Shown here: in pieces, positions 1-9,518 of the stretch
Numbering within the stretch: position 1 is the stretch's first letter
Layout: every line of letters begins with the position of its first letter
Assembly: GCA_018873225.1 (NCBI GenBank)
Contig: JAEILZ010000001.1
Span: 6,820,001-6,884,000 of the forward strand
Reading direction: 5' to 3'
Length of the DNA stretch: 64,000 nucleotides
Origin: [Phialemoniopsis] sp. UDSM-2020
Taxonomy: Eukaryota > Ascomycota > Sordariomycetes > Thyridiales > Thyridiaceae
Made by a program: the position numbers and the translations under genes
Notes under the pieces: generated by a model
What the model was told of the DNA's origin: nothing
What the model saw: only the letters and a program-made list of their open reading frames with translations
Databases searched by the model: none

Positions 1-40
1 GTCTCTCTCATTTCAGTCCCAAAACATACCACGTATTGTC

Positions 41-1679
41 TCATGGCTTGCGGGCGTAGACAATCTTTTGGGGATAGTAACCGTGGATCGCCTTGGAGCG
101 GAGCTCGCGACGCAAATGAGCCACGTAGACGGCGACCTCGGTCGGGGTCCATCCTTGCAGAGATGCGACCATGTTCAAGGTACCTTCGGTGTCTTGCTCG
201 ACTGCCATCTGCTGGAACCTGGCGATCTCGAGCTGCTTGGGGTCTGCGGGCCAAGGGCCGATGGGTGTCTAGCGGTTGTGTCAGCTGCATATGCTTCAAC
301 GCGGCTAAGGGCTTACTCACCTTGAGGTCCTTCTCCTGGATGTCGACAAAGCCAGCCTCCTCTATGGCCTTGCGCTGGATGCCGTCCTCGACGACGGTGA
401 AGGAGCGGCCCGTGACCTTGGCGGCCTCGAGGAAGAACTTGCCGAACTGGGCCATGGCCGTCTTCTCGTGGACGGTGCCGTCGTCGCTGTGGAACATGAT
501 GGAGGCCTCCTGGCTCTCGATGTAGCCCCCGGGCTTGAGCGACTTGTAGGCCTGCTGGAAGAGGTGCGTCCAGTCGGCGATGCTGCCGAAGAGCCAGCGG
601 ATGTGCACGTAGTCGAAGGAGTTCTCGGCAAAGGTCCACTCTTGCGTGCAGTCGTCGATCTCGCTACCATGACAGAGAGATTAGAGATTCAGGCAAGTCT
701 TGATGGGCTAGGCCCAGATATAACCCCCCTGCGCCGAAGAACTTACAATTTCAGGTTAGGCGGGATCCAGGTCGGCTGCGTCGGCGACAGGTCTGTGCCG
801 GTCACCTCGCAGTTGGGGTGCTCATCGGCAAAGTCGCTGTGTCACAGTGAGCTTCACATTCTGTATATCGCTACAGGATATGGCGACTATACTTACATGG
901 CCCAGATGCCAGTTCCTGTGCCGATGTCAAGGACTTTCTACGAGTAGGTGTTAGTCGCCGAATTTAGACTTGCACGTCATCGCCATATGACATACTTGAA
1001 CATCGTCACCGATTGGAGCCAAGTGAAGCTTGTTGTCTAGCGACAAGGTCAAAACGTGGTGGCTTCAGACATTCGTCAGCGAAGATGAACTTTGAGTATG
1101 ACACTGAACCTCGCGAGACTCACATGATATCAAGAGCCTCGTTTTGTGCATCATCGTTTGGACTCCTAGTGAAGGATCATCTCGCGTTAGTCTATCACCC
1201 CTCACAGGCGCTGACAGCGGGGCGAGAACATACCAGTAGCTCGCATTGCCTCGCTCGCTGTGATACGTCCTGCCGTGGATAGTCCTGTACTGCAGAATGG
1301 ACGAGGACATGGACGCCGTGCTCTCGGCATTGTCACCCTGCGCCGAGTCGGCATCGTCATCATCGCGAGCGGCCTATGTCCGCGCAAAAGTTCCAGGTCA
1401 GCTGATCCTAATCCCCCTTTTTTCCAAACTCCGGCGGAAGCTCCGGATGGGACGGAGACGCACCTGTGTTAGTTCCGTCCAGTGGGATGCCGGCAGGAGG
1501 GCGGGCACCTGACTAGCCGAGTCGCCGCCCACGGCCTGTGCCGGAGAGGTCGAGGCGGACGCCGCCGCCGCCGGCTGCTCGGGTGCGGGGTTGGAGGTCG
1601 ACGCCGTCGGCTGATCCGTTGACTTGGCGGCTTCTGGCTGCTCCACACTGGGCTCGCTGGTCGGTTGAGCTCCAGACAT
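41..1679 (-). CDS. LaeA/UmtA-like SAM-dependent methyltransferase
   Basis: Exons (descending): 1679-1464, 1373-1234, 1165-1124, 1062-996, 937-897, 836-747, 663-321, 268-41; these join in frame to 388 aa with seven short GT-AG introns. The N-terminal ~75 residues are low-complexity Ala/Pro/Ser/Thr. Next comes the typical lead-in [16 protein letters not shown], then the motif I glycine loop [11 protein letters not shown], the acidic EVTGTDLSP segment (motif post-I) and [13 protein letters not shown] followed by [11 protein letters not shown] (motifs II/III). This order is diagnostic of the Methyltransf_23 group that includes the nuclear regulator LaeA and many relatives of unknown substrate. 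The start at 1679 is the first ATG of the frame leading into the family N-terminus, and the stop is at 41-43. No biosynthetic genes lie next to it, so I do not claim it is LaeA itself. The class is well supported; substrate unknown. Confidence 0.9.
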
Positions 1680-3396
1680 GGCGGGCAGGGGCTGAATGCG
1701 ATTCGGTCTGTCGGCTGTCGAAGTTTCACACGGGCAGTACAGTCGAGACGACAGCAAAGTTGCGATCCAGGGGTGTGTGAGGTGATTGACAGTGGAAAAC
1801 GGGGCTCAGTGAGCAGGAGAGTAGAAGAAAAATCCCAGGTCAAAGGAAATTGGTGCGGTCCAATCGCGGAACAGGAGCGGTTGGCCGGGAGCGGGGTCAC
1901 ATGGTGAGGCGAGATGGCGAGATGCCAAGATGCAAGGTCTCCCGCACAGGGTTTAGGTCCGACATGGCACTGGGCCACGTCCTGTCAATGGTTTCTTACT
2001 GGACCATCCGGGCCGGGCCTCCCCTTGTATCCACGTTGTTCATTTCCGCGCACTGCGAGCCATTTGCTTCCGCGGTTGGCTGACATGATGACCATCCCTG
2101 TCAGAGCGCATCAGAGCGCATCGGTTCCATGTCCTTGCTCGTGCATTTGCTTCTTTGCTCCCGGATTCTGGGGTCGACAGTGCTTCTAGAAGGATGCGCA
2201 ATCGCGGCGCATGCTGAGTTGACACGGGCAACTTACTCAAGAACCAGGAAAAGATGTCCAAATAAATAATGGCCAAATCGCATGTCGATTGGAAGTCCTT
2301 TGCAGTTCGCTACCATTCGCTGACTATTCGAAGGAATGAGTCAGGCAGTTGAAGAGACTTTTGCGCAGAGATGAGGACCTGATTGATGGATTATTTCAAA
2401 CAGCAATTATAAGCAGGTTTTACGCTATCTTATACGCCTCAGTAGCAGCAGTGTGATTTCTCTTGCTGTTGTATTTACAAAGTACGTTGCTCGCTTTTAG
2501 CAGGTACGTTCGACATATTCGGCGTTGATCAACTCTGCGATCCAATGGCTCTAGTCCCTGGTGCTGGAGATTCAAGGTGAAGGTTTTCATATGAAGTCAG
2601 AGTTTCAAAAGTTGTCTAGCATATTCACTTTTTCCAATTCTGGCAACTGTCATTGTATCTTTGGAATGCGGGTACTATGTTCATGGTTTTATACAGATTA
2701 TATACTGTTAGAGTTGCTTTCGTCTTAAGTTTACATCAACTTCTCATTCAACTTAACATATGTGAAGTCGAACTCGGTTGCATGAGTGTCTCGAAATAAG
2801 TTGCTATAGATAAAATGTTCTCTTGCAGTGCAAATCAAGGTCGCTTTGATCGATATCCCAAATGCCTACCTATGCGAAGCTCAAATTCCTCCTCTGTCGT
2901 CCTTCTGCACGCACGCTGGGAACTGGTCGGTTCTTTATGACTAGTGCATCTGGGCGACACTATCAGTTCTACAAACCTAACCTTGCGTGACTTTGAGTAA
3001 TGATCGCACGATAGCCCAGTAGGTGTTCCTGAGGATCCATATCGAGTCCCTGTGCCTCGGCGGCGGACTCGCGGTGAGCGATGGTGCAAGGGCGATCTAT
3101 AACCCTTGGAATAAACGTATGGTGTTAGTGGGGTACGCTTCCCGGGTGCAGTTCTGGTTCTGCGGACGGCAGACAAGTCAAGGGGTGGGGGTCTACGGGG
3201 TCGGGAAGCCCGGGGTTGCGGTCTGGATGATGAAGATAGTGTAGGGGAAGATGTGTTGTCGTTTCCTGGATCTGTTTTCTGTGGCTGGTGGCGACGGGTG
3301 GCTTCGTCCCGGCCGGCAGTACGCCGCCTGACCATCTCCAGATGTATCCATATCTTCTTCAGACCAGTTGCTGACAAAACTTATGTTAGCTTCAAA
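1680..3396. other. Intergenic stretch upstream of the methyltransferase
   Basis: I see no convincing gene. The part next to 1679 should hold the methyltransferase promoter. A perfect tandem 10-mer (tcagagcgca twice) lies at about 2100-2120, and 2280-2830 is visibly AT-rich. A 180-codon minus-strand ORF at 2835-3377 is Arg/Pro/Ser-rich. It is more likely a 3' extension of, or noise beside, the small gene at 3397-3672 than a gene of its own. Confidence 0.5.
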
Positions 3397-3672
3397 TCAT
3401 ACTACAGGGTCATAGGTTCTCCTTGGGACGAACATACTGTCTTCTTCTGCCAGAGCGGCCAGAAATTTGTCGTACCAATGGTCGAACTCGGCCTTTGACA
3501 TGTCGCCACATAGGTGGGCGTTGGTAAGCGTCTCGAGGAGGAGATCAGAGTCCTGGGTAAACTCCTTCTGGAGTTTCTTGCGCTTGAGCATACGAGACAG
3601 CTCCCAGCTGGACTTGATGGAGGTGACGATGCTGCCGCAGGCAACTAGGGTAGATATTGGGGGCAGCGGCAT
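3397..3672 (-). CDS. Small hypothetical protein (91 aa)
   Basis: I do not recognise this gene. The ORF starts with MPLPPISTLVACGSIVTSIK, a short hydrophobic stretch that could be a membrane anchor or weak signal. A charged helical region follows (SRMLKRKKLQKEF) and then an acidic/aromatic part (AEFDHWYDKFLAALAEED). The composition looks protein-like rather than random. The C-terminus is uncertain. Near the end the message contains gtatgt, followed 50-60 nt on by a gctaac branch-like motif and ttttgtcag, so splicing may replace the last ~12 residues with a downstream exon in 2835-3377. Upstream in-frame ATGs exist, but the segment from 3672 is the most protein-like. No functional assignment. 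Confidence 0.5.
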   Translation of the reverse strand: MPLPPISTLVACGSIVTSIKSSWELSRMLKRKKLQKEFTQDSDLLLETLTNAHLCGDMSKAEFDHWYDKFLAALAEEDSMFVPRRTYDPVV

Positions 3673-5211
3673 GTCGGCTGATGGAAGGTTTTGGGAATGG
3701 ATTGTGCAGGCAATGTGATTTATCTGTTGACAATGTTCCGGCAAAGCAGACCGAGTGCAATGTTGCAGTCTTTTAATGGTGAATACGCCGACAAAGGGGG
3801 AATAATTCTGGCTAGAGTCTTTCAACGATGAAGTGCGTATGATACTATTTGCAACAATGGGGGCTGTATGTGGCCGGAAACGGGAGTTTCTCTTTATGTA
3901 TTTACCCAGATATAGACATTTATAGCAACAGAGTCCATTCCTTGTAAGCATGTTACAGCTTCGCCATGCCCTGTGGTGAGGTAAAGTAAGCGAGCCTGTT
4001 TGACCAACCCCAGATCCCGAGAATAGGGCGGAGCATCGGGTCGGATTTTTGGTTCAACCAAATAAGCAGCTGCTCCCACGTTATGGCACTCCCCTAGATG
4101 GCCTACAGTCGCCCGAAAGGCGTTACACATATCAGAAGTCGTGGAACTCGCTGTAGGCAAGCTCAGAGCATCCTTTGAGTGACCTAAAACTTGGCTGCAA
4201 TGGTCGGAAACGGTGCCACGGCTGAGGCGCTGTTCATGTTTAAAAGTACATATATCATTTGGTGAAGTCATATTGATCCTCAGCACCCTGCTATTGCTAT
4301 CTACTGAGTAAGTCGTGAAATGGTGTGTGGTGTTTGTTGGAAGAGGCAGACGGCCGGAGAAGAAGGTCAATGCCCTCAAGCAAGTCGTAAATCCGGATAC
4401 AAGCAATTGAGAAGAGGTATCGGGATGAAACAAGTAAGTCTCACTGGGGCGGCCATCGAATGCATGGCATTCATCATCAGTGTGCGTCATGGAACGGCTT
4501 CTTGCATGGGTACTGGGACGGAAGCGAATAGGGTGAAATAGACCACAGCAGGTATTGAACCCGAACGTTACTGGCGGCAGGCCTCCTGTGCTAGCGTGCA
4601 GCCGGAGCCATACAGCGGGCTTCAGTGGCTGCCAGGTCAGCGTTGACCCACTGATAAGCCACTGTTGGCCACGAATGACCTTGCCTCCAGCGTTGGGTGA
4701 CTGTTGAGAGTTAGCGGCTTGGCGGACAGTTTAATGACGCAATCAAACTTGTCAAAGGGAAACGGCTTGGCGACTTTGCCAATTACAGCGCTCACTCTGA
4801 CTGCCCGCGGTTAATTACACTGTCCTTCTGGCAGCAAAAATAGTTGCACACGCAGAAAAAACCAAAGCAACAAATCCACTGTGGAGGCGACCTTGGAATT
4901 GACTTGACCCAGTCAGTACGCAGTAGTAGTACCTGAGCACCAGCACCAACGCGCGCCGTCCGTTCCCACGAAACAAAGAAAAACCAGGCGAGGTGCCACC
5001 ACATTGATTGATCTCTTAACCCTTTCGCCTCGACTCTCAATCAATCGACAAAGACAGTGTCTTCTCTGTGCTGTGTGCTGCTGATACCAATTGCGCCCTG
5101 CTGATCTCGAGGCGCATTCGCACGCCTAGAAATAGCACCCCGTAACGCGCCTCGTTCGTGCATCTAGTAAGGCACGCCAAGGTCAACACCGCAAAAGTCT
5201 GACCAACAGTT
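3673..5211. other. Intergenic stretch; promoter and leader of the Ca2+/H+ exchanger
   Basis: Mostly non-coding. The 200-300 bp before 5212 should be promoter and 5' leader of the exchanger. A 198-codon minus-strand ORF (listed separately) is the only long open frame. I found no tRNA and no transposon ends. Confidence 0.5.
3894..4490 (-). CDS. Doubtful ORF, 198 aa
   Basis: This open frame has a true ATG (MTHTDDECHAF) and is long for a region of moderate GC content. It contains no motif, signal peptide or repeat that I recognise, and its composition (many His, Thr, Ser and scattered Cys) is not clearly that of a real protein. It could be a hypothetical gene or chance. It is listed only because nothing else explains the interval. 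Confidence 0.2.
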   Translation of the reverse strand: MTHTDDECHAFDGRPSETYLFHPDTSSQLLVSGFTTCLRALTFFSGRLPLPTNTTHHFTTYSVDSNSRVLRINMTSPNDICTFKHEQRLSRGTVSDHCSQVLGHSKDALSLPTASSTTSDMCNAFRATVGHLGECHNVGAAAYLVEPKIRPDAPPYSRDLGLVKQARLLYLTTGHGEAVTCLQGMDSVAINVYIWVNT

Positions 5212-7623
5212 ATGCGTGAGTCTACCCACCCCCAAGACACCAACACCACCAAGCTTTCGCGCTCCTCTTGGCCGCACTCTTGGCCTCATGGCAATGGCAA
5301 TGGCAATTCACATGCTGACCGAAGTCCTTCCTCTCGTCCAGACCGCATCCGCACATGGGCGCGGACTAAAGCCCGTGGCGGCGCACCGCTGACCACCGTC
5401 AACTCACATACCCGACACTCGAACGCTATCGGCGCGAGACCCTCGCGTGACGGCGTCGTCGCCCCCAATAGCGATGGCACCACCGACGACAAGACCGGCA
5501 CCGCGCCGGCCACCGCCAACGGCGAGGCAACCGCTGTCGCCGCCGGCGCCCCTGTGACCGACGAGAAGCCGCCCAAGGAAAAGAAGAACGTCGCCGTGAG
5601 ATTCTTCGTTACCGTCAAGAACATCCTGCTTTCCAGCTGGATCAACCTTATGCTGGTCTTCGTCCCCGTCGCCATTATCGTCGAGGTCACCCACCAGTCC
5701 GCCGGTATCATCTTCGCCATGAACGCCATTGCCATCATCCCTCTCGCCGGCCTACTTAGCCACGCCACCGAGAGCGTCGCTAGGCGCATGGGCGACACCA
5801 TCGGCGCCCTCATGAATGTCACCTTTGGCAACGCTGTCGAGCTGATCATCTTCATCATAGCCCTTGTCAAGAACGAGATCCGTATTGTGCAGGCCTCGCT
5901 CTTGGGCTCCATCCTGGCGAACCTGCTGCTCATTCTGGGCATGTGCTTCTTGTTCGGCGGCCTGCGCTTCCGGGAACAGATCTACAACAGCACCGTCACC
6001 CAGATGAGCGCCTGCCTGCTGAGTTTGAGTGTCACCAGTCTGTTGCTACCTACCGCTTTCCACGCCTCTTTCAGCAATAACGACGATGCCGATGCCAAGG
6101 TCTTGCCTGTCAGCCGAGGTACTTCAGTTATCCTGCTACTCGTTTACGGTCTCTATCTGCTCTTCCAGCTCAACTCGCATGCCTACATGTACGAGTCGAC
6201 ACCCCAGCACATCATTGAGCGCGAGATGGTCCCTGGCCCGGCTGCCCACTACTTCAACTCTTCAAGTAGTTCCGACACTTCATCGTCTTCAAGCTCCGAC
6301 TCGGACTCCTCTGGCAAGTCGCGCAGTACCGCCAAGAAGATCAAGCGTGCCGTCAAGCGGAGAATGAGCTACAAGCGCAGCTCTTCGTCCTCGAGCGACG
6401 AAGAGGAGGTCGCCAAGAAGGTTGTTGCTGAGGCAGCTCTTGTCCCGGGAGAGTCTCCTGCCAACGGCTCATCCAAAATGGAGATTCGCATTCCCGCCGA
6501 CGGCATTCCCGGCGCTCTCGACACCAACGCGATTGTCGACGATGAGGCTGACATTGACGAAAAGCCCAAGTCTAAGTCACACCGCAAGAAGCACAAGCAC
6601 CACAAGAAGAAGAAGGTCGACTCTTCGGAGAATGTGGTCGCGCAACCTGCTGGCACTCCGACGTCCCCTCTTGCTGACGAGTCGGAGCCCCGTCGTGTCG
6701 ACTTTGCTCTGTCTCCAGACATCGAGGCTCAGACCGATACCCGTCCCAAGCCCTTCTCTCTGCGCGCCATTCGTCCGCAGATCCCCAAGACCATCTCACA
6801 GAACGTCTTTACCAAGAACCCGCAGAACGTCAATGAGGGTGTTGGAGCCGCCGAGATCAATGCTGCCCCTAGACGCCATCATCACGATCTGCGCCGCGCC
6901 AACTCGCTCCCCGTCGACCACCGCAGCTACCGCGCCCAGCCTGGTGCCATCCCGCCCATTGTCCCCGTGGTTGTTAACAGCACCCCCAAGACGCAGACCG
7001 CCGATGACGAGGAGGATGACGAGAACGAGATCTCGCGCACCACGGCCGTCCTGCTACTCCTGGTCTCTACAGGTCTTGTTGCTGTCTGCGCCGAGTTCAT
7101 GGTCGACAGCATCAACGAGGTCGTCGGCGACGGCACCAACGGCCTGTCCGAGGCCTTCATCGGTCTCATCCTGCTACCCATCGTCGGCAACGCCGCCGAG
7201 CACGTCACGGCCGTCACCGTCGCCATGAAGAACAAGATGGACCTGGCCATCGGCGTCGCCCTCGGCTCGTCCATCCAGATCGCCATCTTTGTCACGCCCC
7301 TCGTCGTCATCCTCGGCTGGTGCATGGGCAAGGAGATGACGCTGTACTTTACGCTCTTCGAGACGGTCAGCATGTTTGTCAGCGCCTTCATCGTCAACTT
7401 CCTCGTGCTCGACGGCCGGAGCAACTACCTCGAGGGCGCGCTGCTGTGCTGCTCGTACGTCATCATCGCCGTCGCGGCCTTCTTCTACCCGTCGTCCAAG
7501 GACGCGAGCTCGCTTGGCGGTGGCGAGGGCAATCACACTACCAACGGCAACTCGACGCAGGCCGAGGTCGTGGTCAATGCGGCGAAGATGCTGGTTCGGA
7601 GCGTCGAGGTCATGTTGCAATGA
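5212..7623 (+). CDS. Ca2+/H+ (cation/proton) exchanger, vacuolar CAX type, with expanded loop
   Basis: This 803-aa intronless protein belongs to the CaCA superfamily, CAX branch, which moves Ca2+ (often Mn2+) into the vacuole in exchange for H+. The cytosolic N-terminus is ~125 residues. The first membrane half carries the c-1 repeat GNAVELIIFIIAL (~residue 207). The second carries the c-2 repeat GNAAEHVTAVTVAMKNK (~660) and ALGSSIQIAIFVTP. Both acidic residues expected to bind cation are present. Yeast Vcx1 is ~410 aa; here the loop between the halves is enlarged to ~270 residues, with Ser/Asp runs (SSSSSDTSSSSSSDSDSS) and a Lys/His tract (HRKKHKHHKKKK, ~460). The loop may regulate activity or be phosphorylated (inference). 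The ATG at 5212 is followed by GTGAGT, so a different first exon cannot be excluded. Convergent with the next gene. Confidence 0.93.
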   Translation: MRESTHPQDTNTTKLSRSSWPHSWPHGNGNGNSHADRSPSSRPDRIRTWARTKARGGAPLTTVNSHTRHSNAIGARPSRDGVVAPNSDGTTDDKTGTAPATANGEATAVAAGAPVTDEKPPKEKKNVAVRFFVTVKNILLSSWINLMLVFVPVAIIVEVTHQSAGIIFAMNAIAIIPLAGLLSHATESVARRMGDTIGALMNVTFGNAVELIIFIIALVKNEIRIVQASLLGSILANLLLILGMCFLFGGLRFREQIYNSTVTQMSACLLSLSVTSLLLPTAFHASFSNNDDADAKVLPVSRGTSVILLLVYGLYLLFQLNSHAYMYESTPQHIIEREMVPGPAAHYFNSSSSSDTSSSSSSDSDSSGKSRSTAKKIKRAVKRRMSYKRSSSSSSDEEEVAKKVVAEAALVPGESPANGSSKMEIRIPADGIPGALDTNAIVDDEADIDEKPKSKSHRKKHKHHKKKKVDSSENVVAQPAGTPTSPLADESEPRRVDFALSPDIEAQTDTRPKPFSLRAIRPQIPKTISQNVFTKNPQNVNEGVGAAEINAAPRRHHHDLRRANSLPVDHRSYRAQPGAIPPIVPVVVNSTPKTQTADDEEDDENEISRTTAVLLLLVSTGLVAVCAEFMVDSINEVVGDGTNGLSEAFIGLILLPIVGNAAEHVTAVTVAMKNKMDLAIGVALGSSIQIAIFVTPLVVILGWCMGKEMTLYFTLFETVSMFVSAFIVNFLVLDGRSNYLEGALLCCSYVIIAVAAFFYPSSKDASSLGGGEGNHTTNGNSTQAEVVVNAAKMLVRSVEVMLQ

Positions 7624-7986
7624 CACTGATGAATGGTGAGAGGGAAAGAGTGGAGGTGGATGAAGCAGAGTGAGGAGGAAAGTGTGCAGGGAATCATGGT
7701 AACATAGAAGGAAAAGGCAACAAAAGATACCACTTGATGATGAACATGATAGCATGGGCCTTGAGCGAGGCCTTGTCTCTATTTCTTACTTTTCTTTAGC
7801 TGTATAAAATTGAATCAGAAAAGCACGCATATGCGTAGATTAATAATCTTCATTGCACACATTCTACAGCTGGGTTTCCATCTTACAGATTTGAACGCTG
7901 TTGATATCTCTGCTCGATTATACAACATCATTATGTCCACAAGTCCAAGCCAAAAGTAAGAAGGATATCCTTCGATCGAGCGTACA
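7624..7986. other. Convergent 3' intergenic region
   Basis: AT-rich spacer between two converging genes. It holds only their 3' UTRs as far as I can see. Confidence 0.6.
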
Positions 7987-9066
7987 TCAACCCGCCCCAG
8001 CTACCCTCTCTTCCCTTGCCTTTCGCACCCTCATATCTAGCCACCGCGTCGAGAGCACATGATAACACAGCAGCGCGAACCACACGGCCCAGACCGCCGC
8101 GGCGCCGAGGAACGCCGCCGCCATGGCCAGCAGGACCAGCGCCGAGCTCAGGCCGTCAAACGCCGCGCTGCCGCCGAGCTGCCGCGTGCCGAGCCCGACC
8201 TGCAGGGCCGACAATATCACGCTGACGAAGACGAAGCACGCGAGCAGCCACGAGAAGTTGCGCTCGAAGAAGGCCTGGTACCACGTCGAGCGCGACAGGT
8301 AGCCCCGCACAAAGGCGCCGCGCCGCCGCGTCCACATGCCCGGCAGGACGCGCGCCAGCGAGTCGAGGCGCGACAGGCGCAGCTCGCCGTAGCGGTAGCG
8401 CCTGTCCACACCGGACAGGGTCGCCAGGTCGACGTGCTCGTGCGTGAGGAAGGAGCGGATGAAGGTCGTCCACTGGGGCCAGGTCACGCCGGCCGGCAGG
8501 AGTCCGGACTCTCGCGCGAGGGCGAAGTCGGACCGGTGGCCGATCAGCCAGGCGTAGCTGAGTAGCAGGCCGGCGGCGCTGCGGTGCAGGTCCGGGTCGG
8601 AGCAGAGGTGCTCGGCCCAGAAGGCGTGGCTGAGGAGGAAGTCGGGCAGGGGCTTGAGGAGGAGCTTGGTCTGGTGCCAGACGAGGTGCTCGTCGCAGCG
8701 CTCGGTGAGGAAGATGGACCGGCCCATCATGCGCTGGCGCTGGAGGGGGCGGGCCGGCAAGGGCAGCCCTGCGAGCCAGAGGTGGTGGTGGAGGCGGTCG
8801 AGCTTGGGCGTGCGCAGCTCGGCGGCGAGGAAGACGCGCATGTCGTCGTCCGGCATGACGAGGTTGCGCGTGTGGTCGTCCTGGACGGCGACGGGGAGGA
8901 TGAGGGTTGCGACATCGATGATGCTGCTCTCCGCAGAGAACGGCGGTATGAGCTTCGTGTTGGGGTTCACGGGGGTGGTGGGTGTCGTGGGGTGGTTCTT
9001 GGCATCGTAGAAGCTGCTGTTTGTGCTGTGTTGATGCCTGTGATGATGATGATCTGTTTTCGCCAT
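7987..9066 (-). CDS. DUF6601-like protein with two C-terminal transmembrane segments
   Basis: A 359-aa, single-exon protein starting at MAKTDHHHHRHQH. An ATG-less extension upstream stays open but is not family-like. After a His/Thr/Pro-rich N-terminus, the core contains RCDEHLVWHQTKLLLKPLP and FWAEHLC, then SYAWLIGHRSDFALA and GVTWPQWTTFIRSFL. I associate this pattern with the fungal DUF6601 family (from memory, not searched). Near the end are two membrane spans, FSWLLACFVFVSVILSAL and LVLLAMAAAFLGAAAVWAVW, followed by an Arg/Lys-rich tail, so the protein is probably membrane-anchored with its N-terminus in the cytosol. The sequence from 8000 to 8950 is very GC-rich, which produces long false ORFs on the other strand. 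Function unknown. It is divergent from the receptor gene at 9519. Confidence 0.85.
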   Translation of the reverse strand: MAKTDHHHHRHQHSTNSSFYDAKNHPTTPTTPVNPNTKLIPPFSAESSIIDVATLILPVAVQDDHTRNLVMPDDDMRVFLAAELRTPKLDRLHHHLWLAGLPLPARPLQRQRMMGRSIFLTERCDEHLVWHQTKLLLKPLPDFLLSHAFWAEHLCSDPDLHRSAAGLLLSYAWLIGHRSDFALARESGLLPAGVTWPQWTTFIRSFLTHEHVDLATLSGVDRRYRYGELRLSRLDSLARVLPGMWTRRRGAFVRGYLSRSTWYQAFFERNFSWLLACFVFVSVILSALQVGLGTRQLGGSAAFDGLSSALVLLAMAAAFLGAAAVWAVWFALLCYHVLSTRWLDMRVRKAREERVAGAG

Positions 9067-9518
9067 TGTCACGAACCCATGCAGACACTTCACGTTGACA
9101 ATCAGACTTTCTGATTGAGGTGAAGCCGTGCAACCCTGTCTGAGGATGTTACGACATTCTAGTAACAAATTGAGGCGCATTAAAATCTGCCCCGTCTACC
9201 TAGACTCTTGGTCTGAGGACTAGGTATGCAATGGTTGGATGTGACCTGCATACTTGGCTTCCCACACCGGCGCTTATGCAGCTTCTCTGTGCCAGGGCTG
9301 ACTGGTCTCCTCTCACTGTGAGGCTGAGCTTCTGAACCTGCAGGTCTCGTGACGTGCAGCCTGGTTGTCTGCTGAGGAATGTGAGGCATGGCAATTCTGC
9401 GATTGAGCCGCTGCTCAATCAGCTGGTTTTTCAATTCATGTTGCGCCTTGCGCTTTCGTCGCACGGTGCTGGCCTCTAATTTTCCAGTTCTCTCCCATTA
9501 TACACGATGTAGCGCACG
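9067..9518. promoter_or_regulatory. Divergent promoter region between DUF6601-like gene and NLR1
   Basis: 452 bp separate the two start codons, so both promoters and 5' leaders must lie here. No specific site was recognised. A minus-strand ORF in this interval has no protein-like features. Confidence 0.55.

Noticed and set aside
2835..3377. 180-codon minus-strand ORF
   Set aside because: Arg/Pro/Ser-rich, no domain. At most a 3' exon of the small gene at 3397-3672; not listed as its own gene.
8059..9133. Several long ORFs overlapping the DUF6601-like gene on both strands
   Set aside because: GC-rich shadow frames with Arg/Pro/Ala bias; the family-like protein is in only one frame.
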